A DNA stretch of 64,000 bases from Camillea tinctor. Taxonomy: Eukaryota > Ascomycota > Sordariomycetes > Xylariales > Xylariaceae. A program made the translations under genes and the position numbers. Below are positions 1 to 10,598 of this stretch, piece by piece. Under the pieces are notes generated by a model. The model saw only the letters and a list, made by a program, of their open reading frames with translations, was not told where the DNA came from and did not search any database. Positions within the stretch are counted from its first letter, which is position 1; every line of letters begins with the position of its first letter. The DNA lies in contig MU394143.1 of assembly GCA_022578605.1 (NCBI GenBank), positions 62,001-126,000 on the forward strand. Reading direction: 5' to 3'.

Positions 1-1068
1 GTGAGTCGTATCGCGGAACTTTCCTACCTTGCGTAGATACTGAACCCATTCTCGCACGCTGCGACCATTGGCTAAGTCGTGTCCTGTGTAGAAGCATTTC
101 TCCTCTGCTGCGAGGTGGCTAGTACGTGTCTCAACTTTTAAAAAATCTCTAACGAACCGCTCGCCGTGAACCCTCACCTCTGAGCTGTCCGAACTAGAGG
201 CTTCACCATGGCGTGCGAGCCGGTCCTGATGCCGCAGGTGTCGGTCTACAAGCCACAGGCGATGTGAAATCCCAGCACTTAGATCCTTGATCTCGTCGAT
301 CTCAGACTTATGGTCCGCGTCACCCCCACTGACCCCGAACTCCCGCGTATTGTCCCGAACCGTCGCGTCGAGGGTATATCTGATTCCCTCTTTTGTCACT
401 TTACCGGTGCGGGCCTCAAGCTTTAGGATGAACTGGGACATGCGCGTTAGGCTCTTATGAGCAGCGACAAGAGCGTTGGAAATCTCCTGTTCACGCGATA
501 TCTTAGGGGAGGCGGTTGACGACTCTGCTTTTGGTGTTGTAACCGTCTTCTCCTCGGATTTGGATTTTTGGGACTCTTGAACGGTGCTGCTCTTACTTTC
601 TGTATGTTGTCTGGAGCCGCGGTTATGACGTGGTCGCTTGTTGTTATTACCTCGAGCTGTGGTATGGGATTTGTTGGGATTAGGAACAATATCAGAGCCG
701 GTATCACGTAGATGCCCGAACAAGGGCTCATCTTCGCTTTCGTATGGTTCAGGAAGCTCAGGGGGCTCGGCTCTATCTTTCCATACACAAATATCATCAT
801 CCTCTTCTTCCCCATCAGACAACGCTAAGGCATGGTACGGTCGGGTATCGTAAGTACCCCGGTTATAATACTTCGCCATCACGTGGCTGTTTTCCAAAAT
901 TCTGGTTATATAACTGGTTTCCTTATCGTGAGGCTTTAACTTATGAAGCCAATAGACATCAATGATACCAATGCTCGTTTTTCTTTTCTGATTTGGAGGC
1001 ATAGTTGCCTTAATATAAGCTAGAAGGCTCTTTCTATCGTAGACGTCTTCTTTGTTTCGTCTGAACAT
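1..1068 (-). CDS. Partial hypothetical protein, 3' end beyond the left edge
   Basis: An uninterrupted minus-strand reading frame of 356 codons runs from an ATG at 1068-1066 to base 1 with no stop, so the C-terminus lies outside the window. An in-frame TGA at 1095-1093 sits just upstream of the ATG, which makes this the first possible start. The N-terminal ~100 residues are mixed and hydrophilic (it begins MFRRNKEDVYDRK), followed by an acidic stretch (DGEEDDD) and a low-complexity, basic Ser/Thr/Lys-rich segment of about residues 120-200. The last ~150 visible residues are charged and probably helical, with WVQYLRKVGKF near the edge. I do not recognise the family, and no signal peptide or membrane segment is visible. 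The length of the open frame and the even codon use argue for a real gene; the function is unknown. Confidence 0.65.
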   Translation of the reverse strand, partial: MFRRNKEDVYDRKSLLAYIKATMPPNQKRKTSIGIIDVYWLHKLKPHDKETSYITRILENSHVMAKYYNRGTYDTRPYHALALSDGEEEDDDICVWKDRAEPPELPEPYESEDEPLFGHLRDTGSDIVPNPNKSHTTARGNNNKRPRHNRGSRQHTESKSSTVQESQKSKSEEKTVTTPKAESSTASPKISREQEISNALVAAHKSLTRMSQFILKLEARTGKVTKEGIRYTLDATVRDNTREFGVSGGDADHKSEIDEIKDLSAGISHRLWLVDRHLRHQDRLARHGEASSSDSSEVRVHGERFVRDFLKVETRTSHLAAEEKCFYTGHDLANGRSVREWVQYLRKVGKFRDTTH

Positions 1069-3149
1069 GCATAAAGAGTACTCGGCAGTGTTTCAAAACT
1101 TAAGCTAAGTAAGCATTAGGAACCCCCCTAAATTAACAAAGGATTCCATTGTCTAAAGGTATGAATACTCTATCTAGCCACGGTTGAAACAAGGAGCGGT
1201 ATGCTCCCTTATAATAATGACAGTCCCCTATATTCTTTATAGTCGGGTTTGTCTTTTCTCTTATGGAGTTTTAGGAATTTGATATGTTCACAATGCCCTT
1301 GTAGGGACAGCCAAGGAAACAACAATGTATTTGTTTGTATTTCTTTGAAAAGGAACGTATAGTTCTTAGACTTCTATGGGCGACGTGGGAATTCTGCTAC
1401 ACCTAGACTCCGTACATAAGAACCGCGACCTCCTCTCTTAATAATTGTATGACATGAAATTCAACGACCAAATTTTTTCTGTTCAATTTATTCAGCCTTC
1501 ACCAGGTAGTGAGGGTGGGATATCTAGATACAGTTGTGCGAGTTTCCTCTTTTATCATATTTTATTTTAGTATTGCCCCAGATATTGTGCCGCCACTGAT
1601 GCCCCTGCAGACTACACCACTCACTGCACCCTCTACACACCTCGAATATGCGACATTCAAGCCTAAGTTAAGTCTTACGATCCCGAACACAGAATCCCCT
1701 GAGCCAATACCCGTTTCGACTTGTACTGACTTTGTGCTTGATATTGGTCAAATGACATATGTCTCTAATAGTTCCGATCTCACTACTACGACCTGCACTC
1801 GATCTCATGCTGGGAGCATATGTGAATATTGTTACCAGCATAACCTTCGTCATAATTTAGGACACGACCATAGGGCGCTCTGGAAGAGGTGTTTGGAAAC
1901 CGAGGGTGTCATGGCCTGGCTCGAGTTCCTGATCTTCCTCCAGATGCGGCTCCTAATGGTTATCGTATTCTTGCTCCTAGTTTTATTTATGATACTTATG
2001 GTGAAAATACATGTTTATGGGCAATGAGTGTTACATATATAGTTTTAAATCCATAGCTAATCCTGACAATTTAAGAGAGTCGGATGGAGATTGTTATCAT
2101 CCAACAAGTATAATATAAATAATAATAATTGTGATAGTAATAACAATAGGTGCTTGGGTAGCTTAACTTGTACTGTTAAATACTATTTACTTCAAAATCT
2201 TCTTCTGTCTATGAAGGGTGGTACTCTTGCTCGCCTTGTTTATCTCCCAAACCTCTTGAATTTTGTTAGAACCTTCAACATCACGTTTTCGGTATTAATG
2301 CCATGCCACTCTCTCCCTTCCAATACTATGAATTGTTGGAGTATAACAGGTCAGTCAAATCTATTCCTAGAAAATTAAATACCAATATTACTCTAATTTT
2401 ACTTTATCATCGAAATAATATCTACGTAGGAGGCATAAATAACTCAGATAATCCTTCTTAGCATGTCCCCTTCTCCTTTAACATAACACTAATGTGATCA
2501 AACTCTGCTTTCCCTATGTTACCTAACCTGCAAAGTCGTGATATATTCCTAAACTCATAGGTTAGGTAGTTTACTAGTTATATTAGGAAAGAGAAGGGAA
2601 AGAGCAGGTGTGTGAGACTTGTTTGACCTTCTGCAACATCGTACTTCTTTGAACCAGCACCACAAAAAGATCTTGAGATACAGTAGAGTTGATATCTATT
2701 ATCCTACTCCTTCATTCCACCCTAACAATAAGCACAATATATTTTCTCATCTATACCATATCCTAAATCTTCACCTTTGCCACACTTCATATTATTTTCT
2801 ATCTCCCCTTAATTTCTTCAGAGAACATCTTTTCTTTTCGACAAGTTCCTAGTTCCTATTCGTGTCGATTCCGCCTACCTAACCGCCGTGAGTATCCTTT
2901 AGCAGACCATAACGGCATTTAGCTGCCTCTGCGCTGTACCTCTATGATCACACTTTTCTTTACTTATTTGAGAAAATTCCTTCCTACACCATAACTTGAT
3001 GCGTGGGCTTCACAACACTGTATTCATATTCTATTACATGACCTCAGGCCTCATACCGAGTTTCCAGACTTGAGAACTGGGATTCTTTTTAACCATCGCT
3101 TATCCACTAACTAGTCTTATATCAAAGCGTAGCCTCGCAATTGATTAAA
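1069..3149. other. Intergenic, AT-rich, with weak coding-like remnants
   Basis: This spacer lies between the divergently transcribed left-edge gene and the GTPase gene. Open stretches in different plus-strand frames occur at 1509-2027 and 2091-2378, including Cys-containing segments such as CEYCYQHN and a proline-rich piece near 1925-1970. They are broken by stops and frame changes, and I could not assemble a plausible spliced gene. They may be remnants of a small secreted-type gene or chance. Nothing else is recognisable. Confidence 0.4.
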
Positions 3150-6100
3150 ATGCCTGGAAATAACAATCTCAATCGCCGGGACGCCGATGCAACATCGTTC
3201 ATCACTACTACGACTCACGATCGTGCCTTTACCTGGAATACTTGTAGTGATTTGGATGAACATGAGCGTATCGTAGCAAAAGAAAAGGCTTTGCCAGATG
3301 GCCTAGATAATTGCGAGAAACTCATCAACACACTCCGAAATTCTTTCCAAAACATTTCGAATCTGGATGCGCAGTATGCAGAATCCATCTGGCGCGACAA
3401 CGACCGCAAGAAATGGATCCAATATTATGGTAAGGCCCTTGATAGTGACTCGGATTTGGCTTAGAAGGCCCCACTAACATAACATTAACATTAGATGATA
3501 TTAAGAAACGCCACAATGATTTTGCTGTTCTAGTTGGTGTAGCAGGTAAGACTGGAAGTGGCAAGACATCTGCACTGAATGCTCTCCTTGGGTACCGCGA
3601 GCTTCTACCTACCAGCAACGACGCAGCAGCTACATCTGTGGTTTGTAAAGTATCGTATAATCATGATGACAGGCTTGCGTATGCCTTTCGAGCTTGCGTT
3701 ATCTTCCGCAAGAAGTCCAACTTACTAGAGCAGCTTGAACGATTCTTTACAGAACTCGAGGGAAGGAATGAACTTGAAGCAAACCACAATGGCTCCATCG
3801 AAAATGAGGATGCTCTTCGAATTGCGAATGCCGCCATCAAGACTAATTTTGAGATGATCAATGCAGCATTCGGACTGGAGGAGAACGAAGTGGATAGGAT
3901 GAGCGCCCGGAAGCTTATCGATTCCAACCCAGATGTCAACGCCCTTATTGGGGAACAGAGATGGTTTTACGGAAACAAAGCAGACATACTATCAGAGAAA
4001 ATCAAACCCTATCTGGATTCTACTCCTATGGCACATGCTACCTTTGGGATGAAATTCGCTGCTTGGCCACCCATCGACGAGGTTCACATTCGTCAAATCA
4101 GACATTCTCAAAACTGGGGTTGTCCTTGTAGACCTTCCGGGCATTGGGGATGCCGTTGAAAGTCGGGCTGCTGTTGCGGAAAAGTACTATACGAAATTAG
4201 CTGCTACATACCTTGAGAATCACTCAGGTTTCTCGAGCTGTAGGTGAATCTACCTCCGTCAAGCTTATGTCGGATTATTACGAGATGGGTATCAAGTTGG
4301 ATGGCAAATTTCATAAGAAAAGTTACTGTGTGGTATTATCACATATCGATCAGATAGACCGTGCGGCCGCTCTTAGAAAACCAGAAGCCAGGTCGAATCA
4401 AGAGCTCCAAGACGATATTCAACGAGAGGGAGAGCTAAGAGCGCAGAAAACAAAGAGAGATGAAGAGAAGAGGCAAGCAACGAGGAACATTGGTATTTTA
4501 CAAAAGGCTTTAAGGTCCGCTAACGCGGGAGTCCAGAAGAATAAAAAATCTGGTAAGGAGGCTGTATTTGTTTCGATGAATAAATACTGATATCATCTTA
4601 TAGGCGTTTCAAAAGGTACCCATCGTCAAGATATAGCTAGATTAAAGAAGCTAAAGGATGAACTGACTTCAGAGGAGAAATCTAGCTCCAAATCGGATGG
4701 GATATTGGAAATACCTCAAAACCAGTTAACAGATCTCGGAGGAAAGATAATATTCACGTGTGCCAGGGCGCGAAATGAATACCTCAAAAGTCGCATCGGA
4801 AGCGATTTTAAGAAACGCCAAGCCCGGATGATTGCTACTAACCTGGAAGATGATCTGAGAACTACATACGACGGGGAAGTGTCTATTCATCCCATCAGTT
4901 CGAAGGCGTCTTGGCCATGTTTTCGCAGAGAGGAAAGTGATAAAGAAAGGCCTCTTCTTGGGTTCCCGGACATTTCTTATTCTGGGATCCCAAGTCTTAG
5001 CAACTGGATTCGGAATGCGACAATACTGGAGCACGAAAAACATGCCGAGTTACTTCTACGTGATTTACATGTCTGCTTTGATCTTATGCGGCTTTGGTCT
5101 CGTGATGGGTGGGATGCGAAAAAGATTGGGGCTAGCCGAGATTGGCTCGAGAATGATGTGTTATCGCCAGTATATCGATCAATGGAGGCGGTATGATTAT
5201 ATTGTTACCATGGTATAATACGCCACATGCTAACCGTTATGCGCAGGAACTTGACTCCCACTGGGAAGAATTGGAGGAAGATGTGAAAAATCTCAACCCC
5301 CTTACTGAGACGGTAGAGTCCCAAGATGAATGTGCCGAAAAGACCAACGAGACTGTCCACAGATGGTTATACAAAGAGCCGAATAGTAAAACATCGTCCG
5401 AAAAGATACACTGGCTTACCTATCAGGCGAATATTCAAAGAAGGGGCAACAGGCTTGTGAGCAGGGGTCGGAATGTTTACACGTATAACTGGATGGAGGA
5501 CATGTAAGTTCTATATTGATGCAATTTGTGCTGCATACTAAACCAACTGTACATAGCACGGACGTCCTCCTGGACACGATCGTGGAACCCTGGGATAGTG
5601 TACTCAATCATCGGATCCCTGCGCTTGCTGGTCCTGCCTTGAAGATTATTGATACAACATGGGCTGACTTCCTCAATGCACTCAATTTCAAAATTCAAAT
5701 CGCAGTCCCAGAGCTTCTATCTCATATAAAAGGGGAAATGTCTGATCTTGAAAGTATTAAACAGAGAGCAGAAGGCCAGATGCGCGAAGCGCTACGCGGA
5801 ATCTCCAGGGGTGCATCTGATGTACACCCAACCTTGATGAAGAGAACTCAGAAGAAGTGGGACAAGCCTTTTGAAAAAGCAGTTCAAGTTACTGGTAAGT
5901 ATTGCTAGAAATTCCCTTGATACTAGTTTAGTTGACCGATGATAGGTGCTGGGTCTTTCCGTCGACGACAAGAGATCCTGAGGGCGTTCGCCGAAAACCA
6001 GGGTCCGAAAATGGTCAAGGACGTATTTTCTAACATGAGCAAGAGGCTGGAAAGGGAGTTTGATAAACTCCCAAAGGGTCTACACAAAATATCTAATTTT

Positions 6101-6457
6101 ACAGGACAGGCGGTTGAGACGCACATCAACATGCTTTTGGACAAAGTTCTAGGAAAGCCGGTGAGTGCAGTCAAACTCGAGGACGTTACGAAACTGAAGG
6201 TACACCTACAACAAGACATTCAGCTTATACTACTAGAATGGGAATGGAAGTGGAGTGTCCCAAAAGACGATCTCGGGATAGATCTCAAGACTGGTAACTA
6301 CAGGTTCCCTGAAGAATATCGCTGTGTCAAAATGGAGGGAGATTATGAGGAGGAGGAGGAGGAGGAGGAGGAGGAGGAGGGCGTAATGGATTCTGACAAC
6401 AACGAGAATGACGAAGATGCTGATAATGGCGAGGATAGCGACGATTCCGTTTACTAG
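3150..6457 (+). pseudogene. SLIP-GC/NUGGC-like dynamin-type GTPase, disrupted by two frameshifts
   Basis: Exons are 3150-3429, 3495-4552, 4604-5190, 5247-5503, 5557-5894 and 5946-6457; every intron is 51-65 bp with GT-AG ends and the phases match. Exon 2 carries a G1/P-loop, GVAGKTGSGKTS, followed by a switch-I-like LLPTSNDAAATSV, and then the G3 motif VVLVDLPGIGDAVESRA. This arrangement is known from the nuclear GTPase SLIP-GC family, which is common in filamentous fungi. The frame must change twice, near 4093-4095 (between EVHIR and KSDILKTG) and near 4215-4221 (between KLAATYLEN and ITQVSRAV), each by +1. The gaps are too short for introns. The helical C-terminal half is intact and ends in a Glu/Asp-rich tail encoded by a GAG run. 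Either this is a young pseudogene or the assembly has two indels; the family assignment is good, the status uncertain. Confidence 0.8.
6347..6381 (+). repeat. GAG trinucleotide run inside the GTPase gene
   Basis: About eleven consecutive GAG codons encode a polyglutamate tract just before the Asp/Asn-rich acidic tail of the SLIP-GC-like gene. A slippage-prone in-frame repeat. Confidence 0.9.
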
Positions 6458-6847
6458 ATTGACAATCGCGTTTTTCCGCCGGGTACATTTCTCTATGTCA
6501 TACATTTGCTTGCCGCTTTAGGAGACGGTCTGATAATCCCTAGCTGTTCCGAGAGGGGGGCATCAAATCACTTCAATGATCTGATTTCTCAAAATTTCCC
6601 GCGCGAAGATTTCTACTACGCTAGCTATGAGTTAGATAGATTAGCTGACCTTCTACATTCTTGATACATGCAATGATTTCTTAGAATTATTCAACCGCCG
6701 ACCAATGCTGTATACTCGTGACCCAAGAGAAGAAGTTAAGAACCTCCCCCACGCCCCATATAATAGCCCCTTTTCCCCTCCTTTCCTCTCTCTCCCATCG
6801 GGATATATTATCACCATCACCATCACCATCACCACCACCACCACCAG
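6458..6847. other. Intergenic with ATCACC microsatellite
   Basis: A short spacer between convergent genes. A (ATCACC)n/(ACC)n microsatellite at 6809-6846 abuts the stop codon of the next gene. Nothing else seen. Confidence 0.7.
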
Positions 6848-7450
6848 CTAACTCTGTCCCCACCCCGCACCAAAAGGCATCCATATCGACCTCGTCGGCG
6901 GCCTCAACTTTGCCAGCCCGTCCTCCGACCACGAAACCCCGATCAGGGAAGCGATCCCATCCATGATGCCCTTCACCGGCGCCCAGAGCGGCATGAGCAC
7001 CCCATCCCACACGCCCGAGGCCAGAGCATGGGCCCTAACACCGAGCTCGAGCGCGCCCGGCCGCGCCGCCACCCACTGCAAGGGGCTGTGCACGAGGCCG
7101 ACCCAGCCGAGCCTCACGAGGCCGTAGTCGAGCAGCAGGCGGACCTCGGGGAAGCTCAGGAACCACAGGGGCAGCAGGGCGGCGGGCGCGAGGAAGCGCC
7201 AGTCCACGACGGAGCCCGCGACGAGCAGGAACCACGCCGTCCAGGCGACGCGCACGTCCCAGTGCAGGGGCGCGTGGCCGTTGACCACGAGGCCCTCGCG
7301 CAGCACCTCCGCCGCGAGCACCCCGAACGCGATCAGCCAGATGGAGGCGCTCCAGCGGAGCACGCGCACGAGGAGGGCCGGGTCGCGCAGCACGAAGAAG
7401 GCGAGGACGAGGTTCCAGGCTAGGGAGGCGGTGAGGAGGAAGAGCAGCAT
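6848..7450 (-). CDS. Small integral membrane protein, GC-rich
   Basis: A single-exon frame of 200 codons starts at the ATG at 7450-7448 and stops with TAG at 6850-6848. The product is strongly hydrophobic. Likely membrane segments lie at about residues 1-21 (MLLFLLTASLAWNLVLAFFVL), 28-50, 67-100 (two adjacent segments rich in Trp and Leu) and possibly 105-125. The C-terminal 60 residues are more polar. I recognise no named family. The coding part is about 70% G+C, far above the flanking DNA, and third positions are nearly all G or C, which supports selection on this frame although antisense frames are also open. The real C-terminus could differ if a 3' intron exists, since the stop lies next to a microsatellite. 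Confidence 0.6.
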   Translation of the reverse strand: MLLFLLTASLAWNLVLAFFVLRDPALLVRVLRWSASIWLIAFGVLAAEVLREGLVVNGHAPLHWDVRVAWTAWFLLVAGSVVDWRFLAPAALLPLWFLSFPEVRLLLDYGLVRLGWVGLVHSPLQWVAARPGALELGVRAHALASGVWDGVLMPLWAPVKGIMDGIASLIGVSWSEDGLAKLRPPTRSIWMPFGAGWGQS

Positions 7451-8730
7451 TGCTTCTTTTTTTTTGCCTTTTTAATGCTCTTAGTAGTCTCCCTTCTTCC
7501 TCCTTTCTCTCTCCCTTAATGGAACTTCTTATATGTTTTAAGTTGGATGTGATGGTTTGTTAGGTTTGCTTTACGTTGCAGCGATGAATACTAGCCAAGT
7601 CGTAAGTGTTCGTATACGTTATATCGACCAAGGCACGGTAGGTAAATATAATAAGCAGAGAGAGGAAGGTCTCGCGCAAAAGTGATTCAGAACAGAACGA
7701 GATAAAGAGCGAAAGAAACAAGTTTGAGCCGTAGCGAAATGATTATCGTATCATAATCTTAGTAGTGTGGCCTTGAACTGCAACTCTACGTGGATTTCTC
7801 GGGTAACTAGCATTTTGAGATATTGTTATTTCGATAATGAAAATAGGAAAAAAAAAAAAGGTTGGCATAGCTTCTGCTCCATATCGATTGTTAGGAGCGT
7901 GGAGGTGATAATGTGTTGTGTGTACCGAAAGCGGACAAAGGGAGATTGCTTTTGTCTATTCAGATACCCTTTGTCAGACAATCCCATAGTGTACTTACCC
8001 TTACCATGTGTGGTGAGTGTGGGTACCCCTATTGTCTCAGAAAAAGGGGGTTTAAGCTAGGAGACAAAGAAAGTGCCCATGTTCTACGTTTACATAAGAA
8101 TTCCTGAGTTGAAATGTGAGACAGGAAGATACGAATATAGAGGGAAATAGCTCCAGAGGGCAGAAGTCTGATCCTTTTGCATTTTGATATTTCAAGCTTA
8201 GGGGTAACCCGTTTCCGTTGTAGTTAAATCTTCAAAGTAGTGGGAGGAAAGGGAAAGAAAAAAAAGCATAACCCTAAGCCTTTTATTCTATATGTTTACC
8301 TAAAGTTAAGTACTTATGGACAATATGATTATGTATTTTTTTATCCTACGATTCTTTTTCTATCCCTCCCGGAGGGAGGTGTCTTCTTGACAAGGCAAAT
8401 CATGTATTCGATATAAATGGGCAATAGGTAAACAGCTTGGAAGAGACTTCTTCCACATCTAGGGTTTCATATTTTGTATTTATCTTATAATGCGCGACCG
8501 AACAAGCATAAACGCATGATTCCCACCGTTATATAGCTTTACTAATACTACCTATACTACCTATTTTTGGTGTCTAAGTCAAAGCTAATCTTTCCTCTTT
8601 TGCCTTTCTCCTTTCTTTCCAGGAACTTCTGAGGCCTCGGAATTAGCGAAAGCAATACTCTGAAAACTGCAGTAGGTTGCTTAAAGAGTCTTAGGGTTGG
8701 TCGGTATGATTCGCAGCTAAGGGGTGTAGG
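7451..8730. other. Intergenic, no feature recognised
   Basis: AT-rich spacer with short A and T homopolymers; the open stretches at 7767-8107 are short and lack coding-like composition. I see no gene, RNA gene or repeat here. Confidence 0.6.
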
Positions 8731-9780
8731 TTAGGGAGACATGGATGTAGGTGCTGGGCGGTGCGTTAGGTTAACGTTATTGGGAGGAGATGTAGCAGAT
8801 GCATTAGCATTATTGTCTTCATTCACATCACGGTCACTCTCGCCCTCAGGTTTGGTGTGCATTACCAGCACGCGAATATCCTCTTTAAGGAACCTCTCCA
8901 CTTCCTCTACGCTGTCGCCAAAAACTCTTGGGACCGATTGGGCTGCCTCCTCGTTGGCAGCTCCGGAGACCTTGGTCCACAGATACTTTCCGAGATCACC
9001 TAATTTGTCGGCTCTCGCATTATCGTTGGCAGAAGTGAACCCCTTGAGTAGCTCTCGATGAAGATCTAAAGACCGTGCCATAAGGTCCACTCGCTTCTTG
9101 TAACTCTTAACTTCCTCCTCAAGCTTGTTGATATCGCGTTGGTATTTCGCAATTACATCCTTCTGGAGCATGGACAGTTTGTGTAGTTTGATAAGCTGCC
9201 GGGGCACGCCGTTGGAGGTACTCTCAGATGGCTGATCGTTCTCCCGACGTCTCTTGCTGGCGGGGTACCCAGAGTCTTCTGAAGGTCTTTTGCGCTCTAC
9301 AGGGGCTATACTTTGGTTCTGAGAGGAGCAGACTTGACCTAGACGTGTCTTGATAGCGTCAATGCTCTTAGTCAGATCATCGTCGTAGGGTTCGGAATCT
9401 CCTGACTGAACGCTAGTGAGATATTGGTCTCTCGAGGTGCAGAGATCTAGGATGAATTTCTGAAGCTCAGATATGTGAGCTGTATTATGCGTCCAGTAGG
9501 TGTACATGGTCGATAGCTTGCAGGACACAGCGTTGAAAAGGTATCCTTGGGATGTGCCGCACTTGGCTTCTTGAAAGACCCCATTACATACACGTGCAAG
9601 GATTTGGGCATTCTTCGTGACGTTCGTGTCGAGACTGTGGCTTCCATCGGCGGAGGGATGATAGGCAATTAGGAAGGGGTATAGGGCGTGTCGCTTGTAG
9701 GCGAACAGATCTACGGGCGATCTTAGGAAGCCCGTAGGTCGTTTTGGATTTTTATCCGGGGGAGCATCCATGCTATGCAT
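8731..9780 (-). CDS. Hypothetical nuclear-type coiled-coil protein
   Basis: A single-exon frame of 349 residues starts at the ATG at 9780-9778; a second ATG three codons later is equally possible. The N-terminal ~140 residues look globular, with conserved-looking Trp, Tyr and Cys. A basic cluster at about residues 164-182 (VERKRPSED and SKRRRENDQ) resembles a bipartite nuclear localisation signal. Residues ~195-245 (HKLSMLQKDVIAKYQRDI onward) have the heptad-like charge pattern of a coiled coil. The tail is Asn/Ser/Pro-rich and disordered. I do not recognise a named domain. It is probably a nuclear protein, by inference from the basic cluster only. Confidence 0.65.
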   Translation of the reverse strand: MHSMDAPPDKNPKRPTGFLRSPVDLFAYKRHALYPFLIAYHPSADGSHSLDTNVTKNAQILARVCNGVFQEAKCGTSQGYLFNAVSCKLSTMYTYWTHNTAHISELQKFILDLCTSRDQYLTSVQSGDSEPYDDDLTKSIDAIKTRLGQVCSSQNQSIAPVERKRPSEDSGYPASKRRRENDQPSESTSNGVPRQLIKLHKLSMLQKDVIAKYQRDINKLEEEVKSYKKRVDLMARSLDLHRELLKGFTSANDNARADKLGDLGKYLWTKVSGAANEEAAQSVPRVFGDSVEEVERFLKEDIRVLVMHTKPEGESDRDVNEDNNANASATSPPNNVNLTHRPAPTSMSP

Positions 9781-10598
9781 TAATGTTAGTTAAATAGTGC
9801 TGACTGCGCGACGAGGAGATGATCTTACCCAACATGGAGGTTGGGCGCAATGCCTGAGATGCGCAACAGTTTTTGTTAACGATATTGGCAGTGGGCGAAG
9901 GAACGTTTGTTTACAAAAAGAGGCAGGAAAGTATGATGAGAAGGTTAATGAAGGTGAAAAATCAGGTATCATTTAATGAAGGATGTAGTGCGCCCGCGTA
10001 GGTTTTCCTTTCTTCTCATGGTTTTTGGAAAGCCCGATATGTAGTGTAAGTTGCAAAAACCACAGAGATGGAATGATCAGCTAGCCAAAGCCAACCTGCC
10101 TCTCATGAGACGATTCAGTACAAGCGAACCAATGATAATAAGGGCGAGGTGCTGGACTGGCTGTTCAAGGTTCACTGGCTGCTAATAATGTCCTGGATCT
10201 CATTGCCATCAATGCGCGTAAACCAAGGCAAGGTAAGGCAAATCAGGACCGCCTGATCCTTTAGAGCAGCCGAACTTGCGAACTGAGCAAGACTCCTACC
10301 AGTGACGTATTTCTGGTAATAGGGGCGAATAGGGGGAACATACAATTGAGCACACCAGATTTCTCCAATATACCTTATATCTTATAGACATGGTAGCACA
10401 TTTCAGGTCGATTTCAGCTATTCATATTAATTTATATTTTTAATATATTTATTCGTTGGTACCAATGTAGGTACCTATCCATTTATAACCTATCTCGACC
10501 TATATATCATCGCACTACCACTTATTTCCTCTCCTCCTCCCCCCTTCTCCCCTTTTTGCCCCCTCCCTCCCCCCCCCCCTAACCTTTACTCTTAATTC
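9781..10598. other. Intergenic, with pyrimidine-rich tracts before the thiolase end
   Basis: Promoter side of the coiled-coil gene and 3' side of the thiolase. A C-rich stretch with a run of C lies at 10541-10580. No gene recognised. Confidence 0.6.

Noticed and set aside
4082..4100. Possible mini-intron (GT...AG) to explain the first GTPase frameshift
   Set aside because: About 19 bp is far too short to be spliced, and it would not explain the second shift.
7028..7475. Open frames on the plus strand opposite the GC-rich membrane protein
   Set aside because: Glu/Arg/Gly-rich shadow composition, while the minus frame gives a coherent hydrophobic protein.
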